Of a DNA stretch of 49,266 nucleotides, positions 24,323-33,039 are shown piece after piece. The number at the start of each line of letters is the position of its first letter. Position 1 is the stretch's first letter. Origin of the DNA: Bacillota bacterium (lineage in GTDB: Bacteria > Bacillota > Clostridia > Acetivibrionales > DSM-1351). Where the stretch lies: assembly GCA_023395575.1 (NCBI GenBank), contig JAEWZA010000061.1, positions 1 to 49,266 on the forward strand. The letters are read 5' to 3'. The notes beneath the pieces are model-generated. The model saw nothing but the letters and a program-made list of their open reading frames with translations. It was not told where the DNA came from and did not search any database. The position numbers and the translations under genes are program-made.

Positions 24323-27019
24323 GTGCAAATTCAAAGCATTTATTGCTTTCAAGGTAAAAACATATATAGTCATAGACCAGTAATTCGTATGGTGGTTGAT
24401 ATTGGGATTTTTGAGGCTGGACCAACAAGAGAGATACCCGGTTTTAACAAGAAACTGCTTGAGCATTTTCCCGAAATTTCTGAGCATACTTGTGGATTGG
24501 GATATGCTGGGGGTTTCGGAGAAAGACTAATAGAGGGTACTTATATAGGTCATGTTGCAGAGCATTTGATAATTGAGCTTCACAATAAATTAGGTTATCC
24601 TGTACGGTATGGGAAAACAAGACAGATAGGGACTTCGGCAAAATATATAATTATATATGAATACGCTAATGAAGCCTTTTCTGTTGAATGTGGAAAAAGA
24701 GTTATTGAAATAGTTAAAGCCTTTGCAGAGAACAAAGCTATTGACATTGATAAAATACTTAAAAATCTAAAGAAAATATCAGCAGAAACTGATATGGGAC
24801 CTAGTACAAAGGCTATATATGAGGCAGCAAAAAGAAGAAATATACCTGCCAGCAGAGTTGGAACGGGGAGTATTTTAAAATTGGGACATGGTAAAAACAG
24901 CAGAACAATTCAAGCATCTCTTCCAGACAGTACAAGCTGTATTGCTGTTGATATAGTATCTGACAAGCAACTTACTAAAAAAATATTGATGGATAACAAT
25001 ATACCTGTCCCAGATGGATTAATAGTAAATAGTACGGAAGAAGCAGTGGAAGCTGTCCAAAATATTGGATTTCCAGTGGTAATCAAACCTGTTGACTCAA
25101 ATCAAGGCAAGGGCGTTACTGTAAATATTACGTCGGTAAATCAAATAAATGATGCAATTTGTGAAGCAAAAAAATATTCTCGAAAAATTATTATAGAAAA
25201 ATATGTGTACGGAAAGGACTATCGCGTTTTAGTTGTAGGAGACAGAGTTTGTGCTGTCGCTGAGAGAAGACCGCCTGAAGTAATTGGTGATGGTGTCAGA
25301 ACAATTTCGGAACTGGTTAAACTAGAAAATATGAATCCGCTTAGAGGAGAAGATCATGAGCGTCCGTTGACCTATATTGAGCTAGATGAAATAACTATAA
25401 ATTATCTTAAGGCTCAAGGACTAACAACGGAGAGCATTTTAGAACCTGGACAGGTTATTCGGTTAAGGCAGAATGGAAATATAAGTACTGGGGGAACAGC
25501 AAAGAACTGCACGGCACAAATACATCCTAAAAATATTCATTATGCTGTAGCAGCCGCTAAAGCTATGAATCTAGAAATTGCAGGGATAGATTTTGCAGCA
25601 GAGGATATTTCTAGGCCTATAGATATTTGTGAGGGTGCAATTATTGAGGTTAATGCTGCTCCTGGACTTAGGATGCATCTACATCCAAGTGAGGGTGAGC
25701 CAATAGACGTGGCAGAGGATATACTAAGAATGATGTATCCTGATGACAGTAGTTGTAGTATTCCTATTGTGTCCATTACCGGTACAAATGGAAAAACTAC
25801 TACAACCAGGCTTATTAGACATACTCTTTCTATAATGGGGCTAAATGTTGGAATGACTTCAACGAGTGGGATATATATTGGGAATAAATGCGTTCAGAAG
25901 GGTGATACTACAGGACCTGCTAGTGCAGGGATAGTTTTATCAGACAAGACTGTAGATGCTGCAGTATTAGAAACTGCAAGAGGTGGAATTGTAAAAAAGG
26001 GTCTTGGTTATGAAGTCGCAGATGTAGGGGTTTTGGTTAATATAAGTGATGATCATCTTGGTATTGATGGAATAAATACCATAGAGGAGCTTGCCAGTAC
26101 AAAAGCACTTGTAATCGAAGCTATTAAACCTGATGGATATGCTGTCCTTAATGCCGATGACAGTATGACTCCCTATATGCTTGAAAGGGTACGAAGTAAT
26201 GTAATTATGTTCAGCAGGATGAAATCAAATGCACTATTCAAAAGGCATTGCAAGAATTCCAGTAACATAGGAGTATATATAAAGGATGGATTTATTTGGG
26301 TGAATAAGGATTCAAAGAGAATTCCACTCATAGATTTAGAGGATATTCCAATAACCTTAGGTGGACTAATAGAATGTAATGTTGAAAATTCTTTGGCGGC
26401 TGTAGCTGCTTTGATAGGATTAAATGTTCCATTGGATATTATTAAAAAAGGTATAAGTACCTTCCAGCCTGACGTAGAATTGAATCCCGGCAGGTTTAAT
26501 ATTTTTGATATGGGTCAGTTTAGAGTAATGTTGGATTATAGCCATAATATCGCCGGTTACAATGCTGTTATTAAATTTATTCAGAAATTAAAGTCCAAGA
26601 GATTAGTAGGAATTGTAGGTATGCCTGGAGATAGATTGGACTCAAATATAAAGGAAGTAGGAGAACTGTGTGGAAAAGCATTTGAGAAGATTTATATAAA
26701 AGAAGATATTGATTTAAGGGGACGTAGAAGAGGAGAGGTTGCAGGCCTGCTCGAATCAAGCATTATAAGCGCAGGAGCAAAGCGGGAAAATATAGAGATA
26801 GTATTAAATGAAACGGAAGCACTTGAAAAGGCAATGTTAGATGCCCGCCCAGGAGATATGATAGCGCTGTTTTTTGAAGAACTAGACGCAGCAATCCAAG
26901 TAATAATGAAATTTAAAAAAGAACAGGAAACAACAGACCTTATCATAGAAAGTAATCTCAATACATGTAAAGTTGGCTTAGATAGTAGAATTAAACCATA
27001 TAATAAATCTTCAGTATAG
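24323..27019 (+). CDS. cphA: cyanophycin synthetase
   Basis: An 898-residue enzyme that builds multi-L-arginyl-poly-L-aspartate from Asp, Arg and ATP. Layout: a CphA N-terminal domain (residues ~1-160), an ATP-grasp domain (~200-460, with VVIKPVDSNQGKG near 252), and a Mur-ligase-like domain (~480-870) with P-loop SITGTNGKTTTTR near 482-494 and LETARGGI. Length is close to the ~870-900 typical of the family. The start is GTG 24323 with AGGAGG 8 bases upstream. It pairs with cphB just upstream, making a synthesis and breakdown module. A terminator-like hairpin follows. Confidence 0.95.
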   Translation: MQIQSIYCFQGKNIYSHRPVIRMVVDIGIFEAGPTREIPGFNKKLLEHFPEISEHTCGLGYAGGFGERLIEGTYIGHVAEHLIIELHNKLGYPVRYGKTRQIGTSAKYIIIYEYANEAFSVECGKRVIEIVKAFAENKAIDIDKILKNLKKISAETDMGPSTKAIYEAAKRRNIPASRVGTGSILKLGHGKNSRTIQASLPDSTSCIAVDIVSDKQLTKKILMDNNIPVPDGLIVNSTEEAVEAVQNIGFPVVIKPVDSNQGKGVTVNITSVNQINDAICEAKKYSRKIIIEKYVYGKDYRVLVVGDRVCAVAERRPPEVIGDGVRTISELVKLENMNPLRGEDHERPLTYIELDEITINYLKAQGLTTESILEPGQVIRLRQNGNISTGGTAKNCTAQIHPKNIHYAVAAAKAMNLEIAGIDFAAEDISRPIDICEGAIIEVNAAPGLRMHLHPSEGEPIDVAEDILRMMYPDDSSCSIPIVSITGTNGKTTTTRLIRHTLSIMGLNVGMTSTSGIYIGNKCVQKGDTTGPASAGIVLSDKTVDAAVLETARGGIVKKGLGYEVADVGVLVNISDDHLGIDGINTIEELASTKALVIEAIKPDGYAVLNADDSMTPYMLERVRSNVIMFSRMKSNALFKRHCKNSSNIGVYIKDGFIWVNKDSKRIPLIDLEDIPITLGGLIECNVENSLAAVAALIGLNVPLDIIKKGISTFQPDVELNPGRFNIFDMGQFRVMLDYSHNIAGYNAVIKFIQKLKSKRLVGIVGMPGDRLDSNIKEVGELCGKAFEKIYIKEDIDLRGRRRGEVAGLLESSIISAGAKRENIEIVLNETEALEKAMLDARPGDMIALFFEELDAAIQVIMKFKKEQETTDLIIESNLNTCKVGLDSRIKPYNKSSV

Positions 27020-27030
27020 ATTTATTAATT

Positions 27031-27070
27031 AAATTGACTAAGGCCAATAGTAATTGGCTTTAGTCAATTT
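27031..27070 (+). terminator. stem-loop after cphA
   Basis: AAATTGACTAA and GCCAAT on the left pair with ATTGGC and TTAGTCAATTT on the right, with one mismatch and a four-base loop (AGTA). The stem is 18 positions long. Only a short TTT follows, so the terminator call rests on stem stability and position. Confidence 0.7.
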
Positions 27071-27214
27071 GTTGTTAGCTTAGCAGTAATGACTTTTAGT
27101 ATGGTACAATACAATAAAATGTAATATAATGTTATGAGATGTTTCTTAAAATTAAGTTTTATATAGGGAAAGATGCGTTATGAAAAACGGCATATTAAGT
27201 TTTAGGGGGTAAAA

Positions 27215-27838
27215 ATGCCAGAGGTTTATTATTACGTGAGGTCAGAGGATGTTTCAAATATAACCGACTGTGGGCTAAAGTTGTCTATATCTCATGATAA
27301 AGAAGTAATAATTGAAGGTGAAGCAAAGAAATGCTTCTCAGCACTTTTAAATCCAAAGGATGATATTGAACTATACAAATCGCCTTCCTTTAGCTGTTTA
27401 AAACTTCAGGTGAAAAGTGAAAAATGCTTTGTTGCAGATAGATTCATATACGAGACTGCTAAGAGTCAAGATATAGACCTATACTACAAGACAATAGTTC
27501 CAATAGAGAAATATATGTTTGGAACATATAGACTTCCAGAGTGTCTTATTACCACTACTATTTTGCCAGACGAGGCATATGTCCTTGATAAAAGGATGGA
27601 TTCACCAATTATATATACTAATTGTGAAGAACTATACATAAACAACATATTACAGGAACTTAGAGATAATTACTCAGATATTGATGATTCATTGCTTTAT
27701 TTGCTGCTTGATAAATTAACTGATATGGGAAGGTTTGAGAAAATAGATAATAAAAGTAGTGGAATGTCTATATTTAAAAATGAGGTAGGTAGGATTTATT
27801 GCTTAAAAAAGCCAGATATAAGTATTCTTTGTCCTTAA
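27215..27838 (+). CDS. conserved-looking protein of unknown function
   Basis: A 207-residue soluble protein with no signal peptide or membrane segment that I do not recognise. The N-terminal half looks beta-rich (YYYVRSEDVSNI ... LKLSISHDKEVIIEGE). The C-terminal third, from ELYINNILQELRDNYSDIDDS onward, looks helical and ends in a short Cys-containing tail. GGGGGT stands before the ATG. It follows the cphA terminator and precedes birA by 50-60 bases in the same direction, so it is probably co-transcribed with birA. Nothing shows a role in cyanophycin metabolism. Confidence 0.7.
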   Translation: MPEVYYYVRSEDVSNITDCGLKLSISHDKEVIIEGEAKKCFSALLNPKDDIELYKSPSFSCLKLQVKSEKCFVADRFIYETAKSQDIDLYYKTIVPIEKYMFGTYRLPECLITTTILPDEAYVLDKRMDSPIIYTNCEELYINNILQELRDNYSDIDDSLLYLLLDKLTDMGRFEKIDNKSSGMSIFKNEVGRIYCLKKPDISILCP

Positions 27839-27902
27839 TTTAAAAAATTTTAAGAGGTCTTTTTACCAATTTATATGCCCAAAAGTAGGTATGGAGGTTA
27901 AT

Positions 27903-28883
27903 TTGAAAAATCTGATTTTAGAAAAGCTAAAGCAGAAAAAGGAATATATGTCAGGTGAAGAACTGAGCCAGTTATTTGATGTCTCCAGAACAGCTATATG
28001 GAAGCATATAAATGAATTGAGAAATGAGGGCTACAATATAGTTTCATCAACAAAAAAAGGATATATTCTTGTTGAAACTCCAGATTTGCTTGATGGCAGG
28101 GAATTACAAATCCCTAACGGTCAGATTATTGGACGTGACTTAGTCCACTTCCATGAAATAGACTCTACTAATAACTATGCAAAAAAAATTGCAAATGATG
28201 GCTGTCAGCATGGAACAATTGTAGTTGCAGATAAGCAGACTATGGGAAGAGGTAGAGTAGGGAGGTGTTGGGAATCTTCTAGCAGTGAGGGACTATGGTT
28301 TTCAATTGTCCTAAGACCTAATTTAGAACCTGAATATATCCAGATTGTCACACTTGCTGCAGCGGTCGCTGTTGTAGAGGGGATATTTGAGAATCAAGGA
28401 ATAGTTTGCGGAATCAAGTGGCCAAATGATATAATATTAAATAATTATAAATTAGGTGGAATTCTTACAGAACTAAGTGCTGAGCCTGAACATATTAACT
28501 ATGTAGTGGTTGGTATTGGAATTAACATTAATCAAGATAAAAATGCTTTCGGCGATGAAATAAAAAATAAAGCTACATCCCTAAAGATACATACAGGAAA
28601 ATGGGTTTCTCGAGTAAGGCTATTAGAAAGTATTCTGAGCAAATTTGAACAAATATACAGTAAATTAATACAAGGGAAAAATAAAGAAATAATAAATATA
28701 TGGAGTAAATATTCTGTTACTATAGGAAAAGAAGTTAGAGTTAGTATTAAGGGGACTGAATATATTGGTTTAGCTCAATCCATAACCCCAGATGGCAAGC
28801 TAATTGTTAAATGTAATGATGGAGAGGTCAGAGAGATATCTTCAGGTGAAATTAAAGTTAGGGGTTTACTTGGATATATATGA
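27903..28883 (+). CDS. birA: BirA: biotin operon repressor and biotin-protein ligase
   Basis: A 326-residue bifunctional protein. Residues ~1-60 are a winged helix (LFDVSRTAIWKHINELRNEG) for DNA binding. The ligase domain carries the biotin/ATP loop GRGRVGRCWESS near residue 115, then LWFSIVLRP and KWPNDI. The C-terminal ~50 residues form the SH3-like domain. It attaches biotin to carboxylase carrier proteins and represses biotin genes. TTG 27903 is chosen because GGAGG ends 5 bases before it; ATG 27891 overlaps that site and would add four residues. No biotin synthesis gene is in the window. Confidence 0.93.
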   Translation: MKNLILEKLKQKKEYMSGEELSQLFDVSRTAIWKHINELRNEGYNIVSSTKKGYILVETPDLLDGRELQIPNGQIIGRDLVHFHEIDSTNNYAKKIANDGCQHGTIVVADKQTMGRGRVGRCWESSSSEGLWFSIVLRPNLEPEYIQIVTLAAAVAVVEGIFENQGIVCGIKWPNDIILNNYKLGGILTELSAEPEHINYVVVGIGININQDKNAFGDEIKNKATSLKIHTGKWVSRVRLLESILSKFEQIYSKLIQGKNKEIINIWSKYSVTIGKEVRVSIKGTEYIGLAQSITPDGKLIVKCNDGEVREISSGEIKVRGLLGYI

Positions 28884-28992
28884 CGGACGTTTTCAACTGT
28901 TTTGATATATAGATTTACTAAAATATAGTGTTTTAAGATTTTTATGGAAATAGTTTGCGTAAGATTATTATAAATCTAGGAGGAATATATAA

Positions 28993-29490
28993 GTGGTTAG
29001 AAAGAGTGAATATCCTAAAAAAAATGATTTATCAAAGAATGATGTACCTTCAGGCCAAACACAAGTACCTAATTCCACTCAAAAAAGTGGAGAGTCTCAT
29101 CATAAAGAGAGTAGTACAAGGAACAGCCGCCCTCCAAGAGAGAATCAGCAAAGGGATAATAATCAGCAGAAGGAATATCAAAGAAGAGAACCAAAGAGAG
29201 AAAATACTTCACGTGTTAGCCAATCAAGAGATAGCGTTCAAAAAGAAAATACAATAAAAGAAAATACTCAGCGAGATAACTCTTCGAGAGAGAACTACCA
29301 AAAGAATTATCACAGAGAATCTCAAAATAATAAAGAGACTAGAGAAACATACAGGCAACATTATCAGAGAAATGCAATAAAACCAAAGACAGAAGAGACT
29401 GTTGAAGACATAGCAAATGATATTGCCAGAATAGAAAAAGAAATTGATCTTGAAATAAAAGAGATAAAGAGCTTGAGACTTGGTTTGTAG
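28993..29490 (+). CDS. intrinsically disordered Arg/Asn/Gln/Glu-rich protein
   Basis: A 165-residue protein of unknown function. Residues ~5-125 are low complexity, dominated by R, N, Q, E, K and S with imperfect RENxQRDN-like repeats, and lack hydrophobic residues needed to fold. The last ~35 residues (VEDIANDIARIEKEIDLEIKEI) look like an amphipathic helix or short coiled coil. GTG 28993 follows TAGGAGG at a spacing of about 9. coaX starts 22 bases after its stop, so they are probably one transcript. Nucleic-acid binding or condensate formation is speculation. Confidence 0.75.
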   Translation: MVRKSEYPKKNDLSKNDVPSGQTQVPNSTQKSGESHHKESSTRNSRPPRENQQRDNNQQKEYQRREPKRENTSRVSQSRDSVQKENTIKENTQRDNSSRENYQKNYHRESQNNKETRETYRQHYQRNAIKPKTEETVEDIANDIARIEKEIDLEIKEIKSLRLGL

Positions 29491-29512
29491 TTCTGTCGCT
29501 TGTGGAGGTCAT

Positions 29513-30283
29513 ATGATTTTAGTTATAGATGTTGGTAATACACATACTTTGTTAGGTGCATTTGAGGGAAATGAGCTTTTGGCAAACTGGCGGATTAGTA
29601 CTGATAGAGAGAGAAGTGCTGATGAGTTAGGAATGTTGATGCTAAATCTTTTTGCATATGGGAAATTAAATGCAGAAGAGATTGAGGCAGTTGTTGTTGC
29701 CTCTGTTGTTCCCTCTTTGTTGTATACACTTGAACATTCCATAAAAAAGTACTTAAAATTAGATGCTATGATTGTTGGTCCTGGTACGAAGACCGGAATT
29801 AATATTAGATGTCAAAATCCAAAAGAAGTAGGTGTAGACAAAATAGTAAATGCAGTAGCTGGCTACGAAATTTATGGTGGTCCTCTTATTATTATTGATA
29901 TGGGAACAGCTACTACCTTTTGTGCTGTATCTGCAAAGGGCGAGTATTTAGGCAATGTTATATGCCCCGGTATAAAGATAAGCACAGAGGCTCTTTATCA
30001 GAAGGCTGCTATGTTGCCTAGAATTGATTTGGTTAAACCTGATAGTGTTATTGGTAAAAATACTGTAGCTAGTATGCAATCAGGTATTTTTTATGGATAT
30101 GTTGGAAAAATAGACTACATTGTTAAACGCATGAAACATGAAATGAAGGAGACTACAGTAAAGGTTATCGCTACAGGCGGCTTTGCAAGATTAATTGCCG
30201 AAGAATCTCAGGTAATAAATGAAGTTAATTCTACATTGACTCTAAACGGGCTTAGGATAGTATATGAAAGAAATAAAAATTAA
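29513..30283 (+). CDS. coaX: type III pantothenate kinase
   Basis: A 256-residue kinase of the ASKHA fold that phosphorylates pantothenate, the first step to coenzyme A. Seen: MILVIDVGNTHTLLGAF at the N-terminus (phosphate-1 motif), the DKIVNAVAGYEIYG block, the phosphate-2 motif IIDMGTATTF, and VICPGIKIS near residue 150. The length is normal for CoaX. ATG 29513 is chosen for its GGAGG; the frame is open further upstream to TTG 29480 without support. It closes the birA - disordered protein - coaX run. Confidence 0.94.
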   Translation: MILVIDVGNTHTLLGAFEGNELLANWRISTDRERSADELGMLMLNLFAYGKLNAEEIEAVVVASVVPSLLYTLEHSIKKYLKLDAMIVGPGTKTGINIRCQNPKEVGVDKIVNAVAGYEIYGGPLIIIDMGTATTFCAVSAKGEYLGNVICPGIKISTEALYQKAAMLPRIDLVKPDSVIGKNTVASMQSGIFYGYVGKIDYIVKRMKHEMKETTVKVIATGGFARLIAEESQVINEVNSTLTLNGLRIVYERNKN

Positions 30284-30383
30284 TCAGATGTAAAAACTTT
30301 TACCTCTGATATGGGAAATCATAACTTAATTTGTAAATATATGGATAATGTTATTAAAAAAAGATGGTATACGTCTTTTTTTT
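30283..30383 (+). terminator. two stem-loops after coaX, the second with a T-run
   Basis: The first stem, ATCAGA-GTAAAA paired with TTTTAC-TCTGAT (30283-30310), overlaps the coaX stop and has no T-run. The second, AAAAAAAGA (30356-30364) against TCTTTTTTT (30374-30382), ends in T's and is the likely Rho-independent terminator. Confidence 0.7.
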
Positions 30384-30666
30384 GTATAGTTTTTTATAAT
30401 AAATAGAATACTAATAATTATAACAAAAGTTAACACAATAAATTGAATCAGCCCAATTTGCCTTGTTAAAAGGTGGTTTTTAAATATTTTGTATACATTG
30501 TTAAAAGATTAACCCGAAATTAGTAGAACGAGCGACAATTAAAGATGTATTCTTGATAATTGGCGAATAATAACAAAATGTATCTCCAAAAAAGTATTTT
30601 TAACATTTGTATCTTAAAATGTAATGTGGTACTCTATTAACAATTGCGAAAAATGGAGGGATTATT
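30384..30666. promoter_or_regulatory. upstream region of the malate/lactate dehydrogenase gene with a possible promoter and Rex-like site
   Basis: A candidate promoter is TTGCCT (30458-30463), a 17-base spacer and TAAATA (30481-30486). Just downstream, TTGTTAAAAGATTAACCC (30498-30515) matches the clostridial Rex consensus TTGTTAA-N4-TTAACAA at all but its last two positions. Both calls are tentative, and the long leader (~150 bases) to the GTG start is otherwise featureless. Confidence 0.4.
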
Positions 30667-31608
30667 GTGGCAGGAAAAGGCTTTAAAGTAGCGGTAATTG
30701 GTTGTGGATTTGTTGGAGCGTCAGCAGCTTTTGCAATGTCAATTAACAACCTAGTATCAGAATTGGTTTTGATTGATGTTAATAAGGAAAAAGCATATGG
30801 TGAAGCATTGGACATCAATCATGGGTTATCTTTTGTTGGGCAAATGAATGTTTATTCTGGTGATTATTCAGATTGTAAAGACTGTGACGTAATTGTTGTT
30901 ACAGCTGGAGCAAATAGAAAGCCAGGCGAAACTCGTTTGGATTTAGCTAAGAAAAATGTTTCAATAATGAAGGATATTACTGCAAACATTATGAAGCATT
31001 ACAATAAGGGTGTAATATTGGTTGTATCAAACCCTGTTGATATTTTAACTTATATGGTACAGAAGTGGTCAGGTTTACCAGCTAGTAAGGTAATAGGTTC
31101 TGGTACAGTACTTGACAGCTCAAGATTTAGAAACCATATTGCAGGCATTTTAAATGTAGATGTTAAGAATGTACATGGATATATTATTGGTGAGCACGGT
31201 GATTCACAGTTACCAATATGGAGCGCAACACATATTGCTGGTACTAAATTTGACGATTATGTAGCGAAAACCAATATATCTGTTGACAAAGAACAGATTC
31301 TTAACGATGTTAAGACTGCAGGTGCAGTAATTATTAAGAATAAGGGAGCAACATACTATGGTATAGCATTGTCTATCAACAGAATATGTGAATCTCTTCT
31401 TAAGAACTACAAGACTATAATGCCTGTAGGAACAGTTATTAACGGACCTTATGGTATAAGTGAGGTGGCTCTTAGTCTTCCAGCGATAGTTTGCGGAAAT
31501 GGCTGCGAAAAAATATTAGAAATTGACTTAACTGATGATGAGTTAAAGGGTCTATTACATTCAGTAGATCAAGTTAAACTAGTACTGAATGAAGTAAAGA
31601 ACATATAA
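30667..31608 (+). CDS. mdh: LDH/MDH-family dehydrogenase, likely malate dehydrogenase
   Basis: A 313-residue NAD-dependent 2-hydroxyacid dehydrogenase. Seen: Rossmann VAVIGCGFVGAS, substrate loop AGANRKPGETRLDL, VVSNPVDILTY, and catalytic H177 in IIGEHGDSQLP. The scaffold looks like L-lactate dehydrogenase, but the discriminating position (102 in LDH numbering) is Arg (R84 here), not Gln. Arg at this site favours oxaloacetate/malate. The next gene is malic enzyme, the arrangement of the malate shunt in cellulolytic clostridia. GTG 30667 follows GGAGGG. Lactate dehydrogenase activity remains the main alternative, and many pipelines would call it that. Confidence 0.82.
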   Translation: MAGKGFKVAVIGCGFVGASAAFAMSINNLVSELVLIDVNKEKAYGEALDINHGLSFVGQMNVYSGDYSDCKDCDVIVVTAGANRKPGETRLDLAKKNVSIMKDITANIMKHYNKGVILVVSNPVDILTYMVQKWSGLPASKVIGSGTVLDSSRFRNHIAGILNVDVKNVHGYIIGEHGDSQLPIWSATHIAGTKFDDYVAKTNISVDKEQILNDVKTAGAVIIKNKGATYYGIALSINRICESLLKNYKTIMPVGTVINGPYGISEVALSLPAIVCGNGCEKILEIDLTDDELKGLLHSVDQVKLVLNEVKNI

Positions 31609-31636
31609 GTATCTAATGTATTTTTAAAGCAAATGT

Positions 31637-31678
31637 AAATTTAAAGCGAAGCTTGTACAAGTTTCGCTTTAAATTTTG
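31637..31678 (+). terminator. strong hairpin between mdh and the malic enzyme gene
   Basis: 31637-31655 pairs with 31659-31677, 19 positions with one G-T mismatch near the apex, and a three-base loop; it ends AAATTTTGAT. The stem is very stable but has only a short T-run, so it may act as a terminator or as a 3' stabiliser. A full promoter starts ten bases further on, so the two genes can be expressed separately. Confidence 0.7.
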
Positions 31679-31687
31679 ATAAATGAG

Positions 31688-31716
31688 TTGTGAAAGTTTT
31701 CACAAAAGTGTATAAT
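31688..31716 (+). promoter_or_regulatory. malic enzyme promoter overlapped by a Rex operator
   Basis: TTGTGA (31688-31693), a 17-base spacer and a perfect TATAAT (31711-31716) form a sigma-A-type promoter. TTGTGAAAGTTTTCACAA at 31688-31705 is a perfect 8-base inverted repeat around GT and fits the published Gram-positive Rex consensus TTGTGAA-N4-TTCACAA exactly in both half-sites. It covers the -35 box and most of the spacer, where a bound repressor would block RNA polymerase. Confidence 0.75.
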
Positions 31717-31769
31717 ACAAATATGTGATTAAAGAATATCTTAAATATAAACTTTTGGAGGAATGAAAA

Positions 31770-32945
31770 ATGGGTACAATTTATGAAGATTCACTTAAAG
31801 CGCACGAAGAGTGGGCTGGAAAGATAGAGGTTATTTGTAAAGCTCCATTAAAGGACAAGAGAGACCTTTCATTAGCTTATTCACCTGGAGTTGCGGAGCC
31901 ATGTCTTGAAATTCAAAAGGATGTTGAGAACTCATACAAGTATACTAGAAGACATAACCTTGTTGCTGTTATTACTGATGGTACAGCAGTTTTAGGTCTT
32001 GGAGATATTGGTCCAGAAGCAGGTATGCCTGTTATGGAAGGAAAATGCTGCCTCTTCAAAACTTTTGGTGATGTTGATGCTTTTCCTCTCTGTATTAAAT
32101 CAAAAGATGTAGATACAATAGTAAATACTGTTAAATTATTAGAAGGAAGCTTTGGTGGTGTAAATCTAGAAGATATTGCAGCTCCAAGATGCTTCGAAAT
32201 AGAAGAAAGACTAAAGAAAGAAACTAATATTCCAATATTCCACGATGACCAACACGGAACTGCAATAGTTACTGCTGCAGGTCTTATCAATGCTTTAAAG
32301 GTTGTTGGAAAGAATATGGAAGATATTTCTATAGTTGTAAATGGTGCAGGTGCGGCTGCAATAGCTATTACAAAGCTTCTCTTCTCAATGGGACTTAGAA
32401 AAGTTGTTCTCTGTGACACAAAAGGTGTTATCTATGAAGGTAGAGACAATCTAAATCCAATTAAAGCTGAAATGGCTAAGATTACTAACCTTGAAGGCAA
32501 AAGAGGATTATTAAAGGATGTTATGGTTGGAGCTGATGTATTTATAGGCGTTTCAGCTGCAGGCACAGTTACAAAGGAAATGGTTCAGTCAATGGCAAAG
32601 GATCCAATTATATTTGCTCAAGCTAACCCAACTCCTGAAATCATGCCTGAGGAAGCACTTGAAGCAGGTGCTGCTGTTGTTGGAACAGGTCGTTCAGACT
32701 ATCCAAATCAGGTTAACAACGTTCTTGCGTTCCCTGGTATTTTTAGAGGAACTTTTGATGTTGGAGCTCGTGAGATAAATGATGAAATGAAAATAGCTGC
32801 TGCTTATGCTATAGCAGGACTTGTAAGTGATGCTGAAAGAAATGCAGAATATGTAATTCCAGCTCCATTTGATCCTAGAGTAGCAAAAGAGGTTGCAGCA
32901 GCAGTAGCTGAAGCAGCTAGAAAAACTGGTGTTGTTAGAGTTTAA
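31770..32945 (+). CDS. NAD(P)-dependent malic enzyme
   Basis: A 391-residue oxidative decarboxylase converting malate to pyruvate and CO2. Seen: LAYSPGVAEPCLEI with the catalytic Tyr, EGKCCLFKTFGDVDAFP with the Lys, HDDQHGTAIV for metal binding, and Rossmann VVNGAGAAAIAITKLL near residue 190. This is the short single-domain bacterial form without a phosphotransacetylase tail. GGAGG precedes the ATG. With the upstream malate dehydrogenase it completes oxaloacetate to malate to pyruvate, moving electrons between cofactors. Coenzyme preference cannot be read with certainty. A clear terminator follows. Confidence 0.93.
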   Translation: MGTIYEDSLKAHEEWAGKIEVICKAPLKDKRDLSLAYSPGVAEPCLEIQKDVENSYKYTRRHNLVAVITDGTAVLGLGDIGPEAGMPVMEGKCCLFKTFGDVDAFPLCIKSKDVDTIVNTVKLLEGSFGGVNLEDIAAPRCFEIEERLKKETNIPIFHDDQHGTAIVTAAGLINALKVVGKNMEDISIVVNGAGAAAIAITKLLFSMGLRKVVLCDTKGVIYEGRDNLNPIKAEMAKITNLEGKRGLLKDVMVGADVFIGVSAAGTVTKEMVQSMAKDPIIFAQANPTPEIMPEEALEAGAAVVGTGRSDYPNQVNNVLAFPGIFRGTFDVGAREINDEMKIAAAYAIAGLVSDAERNAEYVIPAPFDPRVAKEVAAAVAEAARKTGVVRV

Positions 32946-33001
32946 TTTGAATATAATAAATTAATTTAAAATAAAATTAATTATTATTTGTTGGATGAGT
33001 T

Positions 33002-33039
33002 AAAAGAGATTGTCATTATATATGTGACAATCTCTTTTT
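33002..33039 (+). terminator. Rho-independent terminator after the malic enzyme gene
   Basis: AAAAGAGATTGTCA (33002-33015) pairs perfectly with TGACAATCTCTTTT (33025-33038), a 14-base stem with a nine-base loop ending in TTTTTA. Confidence 0.88.

Noticed and set aside
28955..29257. 100-codon frame overlapping the disordered protein in another frame
   Set aside because: Poor start context; the GTG 28993 frame has TAGGAGG and runs on to coaX in an operon-like way.
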